Assembly: GCF_023955655.1 (NCBI RefSeq)
Contig: NZ_JAMXHT010000007.1
Coordinates: 1-64,000 of the forward strand
Source of the DNA: Ralstonia soli
GTDB lineage: Bacteria; Pseudomonadota; Gammaproteobacteria; Burkholderiales; Burkholderiaceae
Length of the DNA stretch: 64,000 bases
Direction of reading: 5' to 3'
Translations under genes and position numbers: made by a program
Notes under the pieces: model-generated
Databases searched by the model: none
What the model was told of the DNA's origin: nothing
What the model saw: only the letters and a program-made list of their open reading frames with translations
Shown here: positions 9,505 through 17,384 of the stretch, piece by piece
How the letters are laid out: every line of letters begins with the position of its first letter
Numbering within the stretch: position 1 is the first letter of the stretch

Positions 9505-9567
9505 TGCTTCCATACGGCTATTACGATAAGAAGACTTATCGTAATAGCTCCATATGATCGAAGCGCG
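9505..9567. promoter_or_regulatory. Long palindrome upstream of the integrase gene (operator or recombination core)
   Basis: CTATTACGATAAG at 9518-9530 is repeated exactly in inverted orientation at 9535-9547 with a 4-bp spacer. Outward of each arm lie imperfectly matched extensions (GCTTC then CATACGG on the left; CATATGG then GAAGC on the right when read as inverted), so the symmetry spans about 63 bp. It begins about 15 bp upstream of the integrase start codon. That fits either an autoregulatory operator or the core of the integrase recombination site, where about 11-13 bp arms are usual. Confidence 0.55.
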
Positions 9568-9704
9568 ATGATGATTTCTCGGCTTATCAACTTGGCCGGC
9601 GAGATCGGCGGTATTCCAGAGGATGTCCCTTGGTAGCAGGCCGAAGATGCCCATTTCCCAACACTACTTCGCCTACTGGGCCAATCTTATTGTCGAGATT
9701 CTCG

Positions 9705-9737
9705 CAACTCTGAACTTTGTTTACTCAACTCTGAACT
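9705..9737. repeat. Tandem 12-bp repeats with 21-bp period (possible IS21-type end remnant)
   Basis: CAACTCTGAACT occurs exactly at 9705-9716 and again at 9726-9737, a 21-bp period. A reverse-complement relative (AGTTCAGAGTT) is at 48504-48514. IS21-family ends carry internal repeats with this kind of spacing, so this may be a terminus remnant at the boundary between the island and the ttuC gene. No transposase gene is nearby. Confidence 0.35.
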
Positions 9738-9779
9738 CTTCGAGTACAGAGTAGCAGGTGCGATTGCTAAAAGCTTCGC

Positions 9780-10847
9780 TTACGCTTGCGATGCCTTGAT
9801 GTAGTCGCTCACGGCCTTTGTGACCTGCGCGGTCGTGGCCTCGCCGCCCAGATCCGGTGTGTGGACGCCGCTCGCAGTGGCATGCTCGACGGCTTGCATC
9901 AGCACCCTGGCCGCGCTGGTCTCGCCCAGATGTTCCAGCATCATCGCTGCAGTCCAGAAGGTGGCGATCGGGTTGGCAATGCCTTTGCCCGTGATGTCGA
10001 ATGCGGAGCCATGGATCGGCTCGAACATCGAAGGGAAGATACGTTCCGGGTTCAGGTTGGCCGTCGGGGCGATACCCAAGCTGCCGGAAAGGGCCGCGGC
10101 GAGGTCAGACAGAATATCCGCGTGCAGGTTGGTTGCGACAACCACGTCCAGCGTCTTCGGCTTCAGGACCATGCGGGTCGTGACCGCATCGACCAGTTCG
10201 CGGTCTGTCTTCACATCCGGATACTCGGCCGCGACTTCGTAGAACATTTCGTCCCACATGACCATGCCGAAGCGCTGCGCGTTCGACTTGGTCACAAGAG
10301 TGAGATGTTTGGCGGGACGGCTACGCGCGAGCTCGAAAGCGAAGCGATGGATGCGTTCGACGCCTGCTCGCGTGAAGATGGCCGTCTCCGTCGCAGTTTC
10401 AATCGGCAGGCCGCGGTGCGCGCGGCCGCCGTGGCCTGCATATTCGCCTTCGGAATTCTCGCGCACGATCACCCAATCGATGTCCTCGCCGTTCTTGAGC
10501 GGACTTTTGACGCCTGGAAGAACACGTGCCGGCCGCACATTCGCGTACTGGTCGAAGCCTTGTGCGATCGGAAGACGCAATCCCCAGAGCGAAACGTGGT
10601 CCGGCACATCCTGGCTGCCGACGGCGCCGAAGAAGATTGCGTCGAAGGTCTTGAGCTTCTCGAGCCCGCCTTCAGGTATGTAGTGGCCGTGCTTCAGGTA
10701 ATACTCGGAGCTCCATGGAAGGAGCTCCACATCGAGCTTGAAGCCGCCGTCGCGCTTTGACAGCACCTCCAGAACTTCAAGTCCGGCGGCAATGACTTCG
10801 GTGCCGATGCCATCTGCGGGGATCGCGGCGATCTTGTGTACGCGCAT
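9780..10847 (-). CDS. ttuC: Tartrate/D-malate dehydrogenase (isocitrate/isopropylmalate dehydrogenase family)
   Basis: A 355-residue NAD-dependent beta-decarboxylating dehydrogenase. The N terminus KIAAIPADGIGTEV, the active-site segment VRENSEGEYAG, the TKSNAQR and ATNLHADILSDL segments and the EPIHGSAFDI cofactor loop all match the TtuC/DmlA group. These enzymes convert tartrate or D-malate with NAD+. ATG at 10847 is chosen over an upstream in-frame ATG because AGGAG lies five bases before it. It is the second gene after the HAD hydrolase on the same strand (193-bp gap) and faces a divergent LysR regulator, like dmlA/dmlR in E. coli. A clear paralog lies at 21406-22494. Exact substrate (malate, tartrate or a related 2-hydroxyacid) is inferred. 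Confidence 0.85.
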   Translation of the reverse strand: MRVHKIAAIPADGIGTEVIAAGLEVLEVLSKRDGGFKLDVELLPWSSEYYLKHGHYIPEGGLEKLKTFDAIFFGAVGSQDVPDHVSLWGLRLPIAQGFDQYANVRPARVLPGVKSPLKNGEDIDWVIVRENSEGEYAGHGGRAHRGLPIETATETAIFTRAGVERIHRFAFELARSRPAKHLTLVTKSNAQRFGMVMWDEMFYEVAAEYPDVKTDRELVDAVTTRMVLKPKTLDVVVATNLHADILSDLAAALSGSLGIAPTANLNPERIFPSMFEPIHGSAFDITGKGIANPIATFWTAAMMLEHLGETSAARVLMQAVEHATASGVHTPDLGGEATTAQVTKAVSDYIKASQA

Positions 10848-11040
10848 GAATTCTCCTGGTGTGTCTTGGTCAAGCATCCACGGGAAACACGCAAATGTGC
10901 GGCAATGGACACTGTGTTGCCATCAAGTAAAAAGGAACTTATGGGGCCGGTCGCGCCCACCGTCGTCGCCGACAGCCCGGTAAACACACTTTCATCCCGG
11001 CGTCCTACCTAGATAGCTTGCCAGGTGCATCCGCATCGAA

Positions 11041-11712
11041 TTACAGACCAACGAGGGCCGGCAGGCCGCCCAGGTTCTTGATCTCGTGGCTGCCCCACAC
11101 CGGCCAGCTCGGCTCGTGACCGCGCGCGACGAACACCCTGTTCTTGATGCCGATGTCATCCGCCGAGAGGTGGTCGTAGCGATAGCTCGACGACACGTGC
11201 AGGATGTCTTCGGGGCGGCAACCGAGTTGCTCGATCATGTATTCGAAGGCTTGCAGGCGTGGCTTGTAGGCTTGCGCCTGCTCTGCCGTGTAGACGCGGT
11301 AGAACGGCGCCCCCAGCTTCTCGACGCTGTGCGGAATCAGATCGTTCATGGAGTTGGAGAGGATGACAAGTTTGTATTCCTTCGCCAACGTGGCCAGTGC
11401 GTCCGGTACGTCCGGGTGCGGCTGCCAGGTCTTCACGGCTTCGTAGAACTTCAGGCCTTCGTTATCGCGACATTCGACACCCCAGCGGCGACAGGTACGT
11501 TCCACGGAGTTGCACAGGATCTCGTCGTACGGCCTGAAGTCGCCCATCACCTCATCCAGGCGATAGCGCGCGAAGTCCGTAGTGAACTGCTTCATCTCTT
11601 CAGGAGCAACACGGTCAGCGAAAAGCTCCTCCATCTTCTCCTTCATCTGGAAGTTGATCAGCGTCCCGTAACAATCGAAGGAAATGTATTTGGGCCTCAA
11701 GCTGGTAGTCAT
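11041..11712 (-). CDS. HAD-superfamily hydrolase, haloacid dehalogenase type II-like (paralog 1 of 3)
   Basis: This cytosolic hydrolase of 223 residues has nucleophile Asp13 in FDCYGTL, motif II Ser in LSNS, a Lys in YKPR, and a motif III acidic cluster in HVSSSYRYDHLSADD. It resembles type II L-2-haloacid dehalogenases, but the diagnostic SSN(x)xD is SSSYRYD, so the conserved Asn is replaced by Ser. Dehalogenation is therefore doubtful, and a phosphatase or other hydrolase role is possible. Two close paralogs are at 29073-29738 and 38147-38851. It is probably the first gene of a unit with ttuC and is divergent from a LysR gene, with a 162-bp shared upstream region. Confidence 0.8.
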   Translation of the reverse strand: MTTSLRPKYISFDCYGTLINFQMKEKMEELFADRVAPEEMKQFTTDFARYRLDEVMGDFRPYDEILCNSVERTCRRWGVECRDNEGLKFYEAVKTWQPHPDVPDALATLAKEYKLVILSNSMNDLIPHSVEKLGAPFYRVYTAEQAQAYKPRLQAFEYMIEQLGCRPEDILHVSSSYRYDHLSADDIGIKNRVFVARGHEPSWPVWGSHEIKNLGGLPALVGL

Positions 11713-11874
11713 GATTCAGGTTCCTTTGTTTGACAGAGGGTCAGATGTCCGACCAGAGCCGTGCTCGTACACCGGCATTCGAGAGCTTGCTTGATCAGTA
11801 CGGCGCCACTCTATGCAGCGGCCCATCCGATAGAATGGATGCGAATTCACACTACTTTTTCCTTGGAGTAAAAA

Positions 11875-12798
11875 ATGATTCACTCGCATGAGCTCAGCTT
11901 TTTCTGGGAGATCGTCAAGCAAGGAAGCTTGTCGGCAGCGGCGCGCGAACTCGGCGTCACGCCGGCAGCGGTCAGCAAGCGGCTGGCAAAGATCGAGGAA
12001 AGCCTGGGCGTGCCGCTAGTGCGGCGCACGACGCGCCGGCTCAGCCTGACCGATGAAGGAGAACTGTTCCTCACCCATGCCCGCCGGATACTGACGGAAC
12101 TCGAGGAAATGGAGCAGCAGGTGGCCCAGAACCGCCTGGCCCCCAAAGGCCTGCTAAGGGTGAATGCACCGCTGGGTTTCGGGCGAACCTACATCACCCC
12201 GATCGTCTCTCGGTTCGTCAAACGCTATCCCGAAGTGGAGGTCCAGTTGCAACTGACAGACCATCCACTCAGTCTCGTCGACGACACCTTCGAAATCGGC
12301 ATCCGCTTCGGCGAGATTCCGGATGCACGCCTCATTGCACGGCGCATCGCGCCCAATCGCCGTCTCGTCTGCGCGGCGCCGTCCTACCTCAAGACGCATG
12401 GCATGCCCAAGGTCCCGCACGACCTTGTCCACCACAACTGCATCGTGTTGCGACAGAACGAGTCGGCCTACGGCTTGTGGCGCTTCTCAAAGGGAAAAAA
12501 GACCGAGACCGTCAAGGTACGCGGAACCCTCTCCAGCAATGACGGCGAGGTGGCTCTCAGCTGGGTGCTGGCCGGACATGGCTTGATGCTCAGGGCCGAG
12601 TGGGACATCGCAAAGTATGTCCGGACCGGTCGACTGGTGATTCTGCTGGAGGACTATGTGACGGAGCCTGCGGACATTTTCGCCGTCTATGCCGAGCGGC
12701 AGGGGCGATCTCCACGGGTGCGGGCTTTTACTGATTTTCTCGTGAATAGTTTCGCGCAAAGCGCGGGAAAATCGCAGGCGCCTGAGTTGAAGTGGTAA
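11875..12798 (+). CDS. LysR-family transcriptional regulator (DmlR-like)
   Basis: A 307-residue LysR protein with an N-terminal winged helix (SFFWEIVKQGSLSAAARELGVTPAAVSKRLAKIEE) and a C-terminal effector-binding domain. The clade resembles DmlR and other regulators of dicarboxylate or hydroxyacid genes. Its divergent position to the HAD-ttuC unit, which contains a malate/tartrate dehydrogenase, suggests that it controls that unit in response to the substrate. No clear T-N11-A palindrome was picked out in the intergenic region. Function by context is inference. Confidence 0.85.
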   Translation: MIHSHELSFFWEIVKQGSLSAAARELGVTPAAVSKRLAKIEESLGVPLVRRTTRRLSLTDEGELFLTHARRILTELEEMEQQVAQNRLAPKGLLRVNAPLGFGRTYITPIVSRFVKRYPEVEVQLQLTDHPLSLVDDTFEIGIRFGEIPDARLIARRIAPNRRLVCAAPSYLKTHGMPKVPHDLVHHNCIVLRQNESAYGLWRFSKGKKTETVKVRGTLSSNDGEVALSWVLAGHGLMLRAEWDIAKYVRTGRLVILLEDYVTEPADIFAVYAERQGRSPRVRAFTDFLVNSFAQSAGKSQAPELKW

Positions 12799-13554
12799 AG
12801 AGCCATCCGGTACCGAACGCCGACAGAAATGATGTCGTCATTGAGGTCGCTTTGCGGATGATGCGGGCCCCGGGGCGACGCTCCCCATCGGTGCATTGCC
12901 GGTCAGCGTATGCGCTAGGCTGTTCCTTCTTCGTGTTGATTGTGTGGGGCAGTACCAGACGAACGTGACGCTAGCTTGAGCGCCATCGACCAAAGACCAC
13001 TTCCGTTGGGCAGCGCTCGAACAGCCCGTCGTCGATTGTCTTGCGCGCCCCCCCCCCGCCTCCTCGCCGGGCAGAGGCACAAAATGAACTGGCCCGGGCA
13101 ACTGCAGCACTTCTTTCGGAATGCGGACCGCGCGCGCCAACATCACGATATGCACGTCATGCCCGCATGCATGACACCTTCCTAGACCGACGTACGAGCA
13201 AACTTACTGGCCTCACGAATCGGCGATACATCCAACTCTGTGCGTAGGACGATTCCCCGCTCCAAGGTGACGCCCGGCAGGCTCGCTACCACGCGGGTGC
13301 CGCCAGGCCTCGCACGACCGAATAGCCAACGTCTTCGAGATCAAGCGCGACGATGTCCTCCGTTCGGTGTTCTTCAAACCGCGACTCCAGGTAGCTATGC
13401 AGGTCGCGTCGCTGTTTCGCCGAGTGCGGATGATGCTGCCGCCATGGCGGCGCAAGGGTTATGGGAACTTTCAATTCCAATACCTTTTGAATGCAAGTTG
13501 CTTTACGTCTGTGCCATCAACGCGGCAAGCGTCGCGGGTTACCCAAAGAGGGAC
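12799..13554. other. 756-bp gene-poor stretch with a 10-C tract
   Basis: I find no convincing gene. A run of ten C lies at 13048-13057. Short ORFs exist on both strands (for example minus 13286-13480) but match nothing I know and lack good ribosome binding sites. The region may be a decayed gene plus the 3' flank of the porin gene. Confidence 0.4.
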
Positions 13555-14664
13555 TTAAAAATTGTGCCGGATCCCGATGTCGAATCCGTTGGAGGATTTA
13601 CCCGGCGCGGTCACGGCGCCATCAAGCGCTGAAGCTGACGTACCCCCGTTGCTCACGTGAGCAATGGCCGTATACAAGGCAGTTCGCTTCGACATCGTAT
13701 AGACATACCCAAGCGCCCACTTCTTGGCCGTCGGGCTGCTTGCCGCATCAGTGCTGTAACGCGAGTATGCGATCCGGATGGCGCCAGCGCCGGCGGGAAT
13801 CTTCGCACCAACCAGCCAACCCCTGGCGCTGACCGGTCCGTTCTTGTCCCACTCGTACATGCCCATGGCGCAGACCACGCCAAAATCATAGCTCGCACCG
13901 GCGTTGTTCTGCCGAACATCGCCTGCTGCGTAGCGAGCCCGGCTGACTGCGCCAGCGACGGTAAAGGTCCCAGTGGAGTAGCCGGCGCGAACCCCAAAGC
14001 CGTTCCCGTCTTTGGAGGTAGGGGTACCACTGGGATTTTCACCCATGTAATACATGGCGTTGAACTGGAAGCCGGAGCCGCTGAATCCCTGAGGCCCGTA
14101 TCCAATCGAGGAGGCGTTGAAGCTATGCCCGTAGAGGTACGAGATGCTGTTGGAGGCGCGGACCGTGGTCGGGCCGGTGATCGCCGAGTTCAGCACTTGG
14201 CTGCCGCCGCTGCCACCGAGGTCAAATGGATCAAAGACGGCAAGATTCATGTACTGCGGCACATACTCTCGGCCGAGGCGAATTTCACCCCAATTGTTTC
14301 CGACGCTGATTGTCGAACGACGGTTGAACGTGAGCCCGCCATTGCCTGTAATACCGGTGGACTGGTTGTTGGTGTTGGTGGTTTGGCCAGTGCCGGTGTC
14401 CGCGTTCACACCGCTCTCCAGCCAGAATCCGGCCTTGAGGCTGCCGCCAAGGTCCTCCTGACCTCTGAAGCCGATCCGGGAGGCGGCAAGGTAGCCGCTC
14501 GCCATCTGGTTCAGGTTCGAAATGCTCCCGGAACCGTGCGCCAAAGCCATGTCCACAGTGCCGAACAGGGTCACGCCGGATTGTGCGTAAGCGGTTCCAG
14601 TCAGCGAAGTCGCGAGTACAACGGCCACGGTGATGGCTTGCAGTGTGATCGAATTCGATCGCAT
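13555..14664 (-). CDS. Outer-membrane general porin (OmpC/Porin_4 family)
   Basis: A 369-residue precursor with a signal peptide of about 27 residues ending in AYA. It is followed by the classic beta-proteobacterial porin start SGVTLFGTVDMALAHG and a 16-strand-type sequence (SRIGFRGQEDLGGSLKAGFWLE, IRLGREYVPQY, GYGPQGF). It ends in the sorting signal IGIRHNF with a terminal Phe. It should form a trimeric diffusion channel for small anions or nutrients. The C terminus and length are normal, so it looks intact. It lies just downstream of the PepSY gene on the same strand, with a 22-bp gap that suggests possible co-transcription, although porins are usually monocistronic. Confidence 0.93.
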   Translation of the reverse strand: MRSNSITLQAITVAVVLATSLTGTAYAQSGVTLFGTVDMALAHGSGSISNLNQMASGYLAASRIGFRGQEDLGGSLKAGFWLESGVNADTGTGQTTNTNNQSTGITGNGGLTFNRRSTISVGNNWGEIRLGREYVPQYMNLAVFDPFDLGGSGGSQVLNSAITGPTTVRASNSISYLYGHSFNASSIGYGPQGFSGSGFQFNAMYYMGENPSGTPTSKDGNGFGVRAGYSTGTFTVAGAVSRARYAAGDVRQNNAGASYDFGVVCAMGMYEWDKNGPVSARGWLVGAKIPAGAGAIRIAYSRYSTDAASSPTAKKWALGYVYTMSKRTALYTAIAHVSNGGTSASALDGAVTAPGKSSNGFDIGIRHNF

Positions 14665-14686
14665 GGGATGTGTCTCCTAAATCTTG

Positions 14687-15733
14687 TTAGCGTTTTGATT
14701 TTTTCCGGAAGCACTGCACTGCCCCCGACAAGGACAGCGCTGCGAGCGAGAGCGCGAATAGCGTCCACAGACCCCGGGCTACCAACGCAGCCGCGATCCC
14801 CTGATTGCCGGGCAGCCATCCGGTGTGCAGCGGGTACACCACGTTCAGATAGCGCACTGTCAGCGGTTGCTCGCTGGCTCGCACGATGCGCAGAACCGAG
14901 GCGTCAGCCTCACGCAGGTACACCGAGTGGAAGCCAAAGGGATTCCACTCATCCACACGCAATCGCACGCGGAGTACGCCACCGCGCGCCGCGTAGATTC
15001 GTATCGGTCGAGCTTGCGGCAATGCGACGGATGCGGCAACGAGTGCTTGGCCCAGCGTAGACCGTTGCCCCGCGCTTGCGGCCTGCCCGGCGGGTGGAGG
15101 CACAACTGAACCTCCGCCTGCAAACGCAGACAGCGCGCCGCTCGCCAGTTCCGGCGAGCGCAGTACGAAGCCGGTAGACAACATCATGGCGAGTGGAAGG
15201 ATGGCGACCGGACCGATCAATCGATGCCATTGCTGCCAGGACGAGCGCGCAGGCATCCGCCTCACGCGCAACCAGACGCGCAGACCCATCGTGATCGATA
15301 CCAGGGCGAGCAACGCCGATGCTCGAAGTACCCAGGGCCCGGCCTCACCGAGCATCAGATGCTCGTGTAATTCGAACAGCTGGGTTTTCAAATCACGGCT
15401 GTCCGGCTGCAGCTCGCCTGCCGTGCCGCGCGTCGCATCGATCTCGGCCCAGCCACTCTCGCCGGGCTGCGCCATGCGTAGATGGACACGGATCGGTGCG
15501 TTGGGGCCACGTGGCAGGTCGACGAGATCAGCTTTTGCCGTGTGGTACCGGCTCGCCAGTTCGACCATGCCCCGATCCAGCGCTTTTCCCCATTCGTGTA
15601 CCGTAGGAGGACTCGCCTGCGGCGAGGGCAGCGGCTGCAGCCACAGCAGGGTGACGCCAGTTAGCGCCGACACCGAGAGCAACGGTGCGAGCACCCAGCC
15701 TAAGTAACGGTGCCATTGGTAAGAGAATTTCAT
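14687..15733 (-). CDS. PepSY-associated transmembrane protein (ferric reductase-like)
   Basis: A 348-residue membrane protein of the PepSY_TM family. The N terminus WHRYLGWVLAPLLSVSALTGVTLLW is the first helix with its typical WHRY motif. A periplasmic PepSY loop follows, then helices near 140, 170-195 (QQWHRLIGPVAILPLAM) and 315-335. Conserved His residues (WHRYLG, HEHLMLG, WHRLIG, LHTGW) suggest haem or metal coordination. Relatives (FoxB-like, PiuB-like) assist in reductive release of iron from siderophores. Its start overlaps the stop of the upstream AraC regulator gene by four bases, so the two are co-transcribed and coupled. An iron or other metal role is inferred from family and neighbours. 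Confidence 0.8.
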   Translation of the reverse strand: MKFSYQWHRYLGWVLAPLLSVSALTGVTLLWLQPLPSPQASPPTVHEWGKALDRGMVELASRYHTAKADLVDLPRGPNAPIRVHLRMAQPGESGWAEIDATRGTAGELQPDSRDLKTQLFELHEHLMLGEAGPWVLRASALLALVSITMGLRVWLRVRRMPARSSWQQWHRLIGPVAILPLAMMLSTGFVLRSPELASGALSAFAGGGSVVPPPAGQAASAGQRSTLGQALVAASVALPQARPIRIYAARGGVLRVRLRVDEWNPFGFHSVYLREADASVLRIVRASEQPLTVRYLNVVYPLHTGWLPGNQGIAAALVARGLWTLFALSLAALSLSGAVQCFRKKSKR

Positions 15734-16098
15734 GCGGCCTCCCGTTCACGGCTGCCATCCGTCATGGCAGCTACGCCGCGCTGACGGCCAACGTACTGGC
15801 TCGGCGTCATGCCCCAGGCGTTCTTGAAGTGTCTGCAGAGATGGCTTTGGTCGTAGAAGCCTGCCACTTGTGCTGCAGATGCCAGCGACTCGCCGTCGGC
15901 TAACAGTGTTTGCACCAACTGGAGACGCTGCAGGCAGATGAAGCGGTGTGGCGAGACGCCTGCATGTCTGCGGAATACCGCGGAGAAGCGCCATACGCTC
16001 AGTCCGGCCTTGGCGGCTAATTCATTGAGAGAAAGGCGTTCGTCGAGATGCTCGCCTATGTACGTGATCGCCCAGGCGATGCGTGGGTGCATGGTCAT
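15730..16098 (-). CDS. AraC-family transcriptional regulator, DNA-binding domain only
   Basis: A short regulator of about 122 residues that is essentially the two helix-turn-helix motifs of AraC/XylS proteins (RLSLNELAAKAGLSVWRFSAVFRRHAGVSPHRF; LASAAQVAGFYDQSHLCRHFKNAWGMTPSQY). It has no sensor domain. ATG at 16098 is chosen over ATG at 16116 because a GGAGGAG sits six bases before it. The gene is translationally coupled to the PepSY gene and divergent from the DUF4198 gene. The intergenic region contains two nearly identical 28-bp direct repeats, the arrangement bound by AraC-type domains, so it is probably autoregulated and controls both sides. Confidence 0.85.
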   Translation of the reverse strand: MTMHPRIAWAITYIGEHLDERLSLNELAAKAGLSVWRFSAVFRRHAGVSPHRFICLQRLQLVQTLLADGESLASAAQVAGFYDQSHLCRHFKNAWGMTPSQYVGRQRGVAAMTDGSREREAA

Positions 16099-16255
16099 CT
16101 TTGGCTCCTCCAGCAACGGCTTTTAGTTCTAGCTCTATTGCCGTCAAGTGTAGGAACTGTCCACGGCAGGTTCCGCTGAAGCACCTTGCCCGCAAACGAA
16201 CGTCGTGGCGTTGTAATGGTGTGCAACAGCATGAAGTTTTTATGACCAGACGCAT

Positions 16256-16362
16256 GCCACGCGCAGCAAATTCGTCCAAGACGTGCCATTCGTTTTAACG
16301 TAAGCACCAGCGCGCACTCATGAGGGGCGGACACGCCACGCACAGCAAATCCGTCCAAGACG
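16256..16362. promoter_or_regulatory. Pair of 28-bp direct repeats, candidate AraC-type operator
   Basis: The unit at 16256-16283 recurs in the same orientation at 16335-16362 with two mismatches (core CAAATtCGTCCAAGACG, lower case variable). The start-to-start distance is 79 bp. The repeats lie between the AraC regulator and the DUF4198 gene. Repeated direct half sites are typical binding sites of AraC-family proteins; binding itself is inference. Confidence 0.55.
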
Positions 16363-16582
16363 CTCGGTACCATGACACCTAGAATTCGCCGACCACGCCG
16401 CACAAGGGACTTCGGTTCTCACTTGCCTCGTGGTCCGTCGCGACGCTGCTGAGCCCAAATTTGACCCGGCATCCGACGAGTCAGTGGCGGTAGAACAATG
16501 CAGCACCAGCTGTCTGTTCGATCACGCTGGAACCGTCGCTTTTTCAATTTCCCGCCCCAAAAAAAACCGATTGGAGAAGACA

Positions 16583-17323
16583 ATGAAAACCATCAACAAG
16601 CTTGCCCTCGCCGCATGTGTGATGACGAGCTTTGGCGCAGCGACCGTTGCGGACGCACATGGCATCTGGTTCGCGCAGCGCTCGAATGAGCTCGCATTGA
16701 TCTACGGTGTAGGTGCCGATGATCTAGACGCAGTGAAGCGCCTGCCCAAGATCAAGGCTGCCGCGGCCTATGATGAGAACGGCAAAGAGGTGGCGATGCA
16801 GCTCACGCCCCATGCATCCCTGCTCGTAGTGAAGGCTGAAAAGGAGCCGGCGATCGTGACCGCTGTGCTCGACCACGGTCCGTGGAGCAAGGCAGCCGAC
16901 GGCGAGTGGTACAACAAGGGCAAAGACGAGGTGCGTGATGCCTCGATCAGCGAACACACCTTCAAGTACGCTGTACATCTGCGCCGGCTGAATCTGGTGC
17001 CCCCCATCCTGCCAGCCCAGAAGTTGCAGATCGTGCCAATGGTGAAGCCTCTGCCGGAGAAAATGGGCGAAAAGCTTGTGGTCCGGGTGTTGTATGAGGG
17101 CAAGCCTGTTCAGGGAGCCCTCGTGCAGCCCGATTACGTGACTGACCCCGACTCCAAACCACTGAAGACTGGTGCCGACGGCATCGCGACCATCAAAGTG
17201 CGAAACCAGGGTCTCAATGTCGTCGTTGCAACGCTCACGACGCCACCTGCGAACCCCGTGCAGACGAACCGCGACGAGTATCTAGCGACGTTGTCATTCG
17301 TGCTACCGCACCAGCCCGAGTAA
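16583..17323 (+). CDS. DUF4198 periplasmic protein, probable metal-uptake accessory
   Basis: A 246-residue exported protein: a signal peptide of about 25 residues (MKTINKLALAACVMTSFGAA to VADA), then HGIWF at the mature N terminus, as in DUF4198 proteins. These are often encoded with nickel/cobalt or TonB-linked metal uptake systems. The His at the mature N terminus is a plausible metal ligand, and a C-terminal Ig-like segment (GKPVQGALVQPDY, TGADGIATIKV) is seen. ATG at 16583 is chosen because GGAGAAG precedes it by a few bases and the signal peptide starts there. It heads a plus-strand unit with the reductase gene, divergent from the AraC-PepSY pair. Metal uptake is inferred. Confidence 0.8.
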   Translation: MKTINKLALAACVMTSFGAATVADAHGIWFAQRSNELALIYGVGADDLDAVKRLPKIKAAAAYDENGKEVAMQLTPHASLLVVKAEKEPAIVTAVLDHGPWSKAADGEWYNKGKDEVRDASISEHTFKYAVHLRRLNLVPPILPAQKLQIVPMVKPLPEKMGEKLVVRVLYEGKPVQGALVQPDYVTDPDSKPLKTGADGIATIKVRNQGLNVVVATLTTPPANPVQTNRDEYLATLSFVLPHQPE

Positions 17324-17384
17324 GGCCGACCGAGGCCAAGCATTGCGGGCCCTGTACGCACGTGAAGACGCATCGAGTTTGCAT

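Noticed and set aside
11041-11712. Annotation as a proven 2-haloacid dehalogenase
   Set aside because: The motif III Asn typical of L-2-haloacid dehalogenases is Ser in this protein and both paralogs, and the contexts concern amino acids; kept as HAD hydrolase.
13657-15060. 467-codon plus-strand ORF opposite the porin and PepSY genes
   Set aside because: It spans two well-supported minus-strand genes and their junction; no motif is visible.
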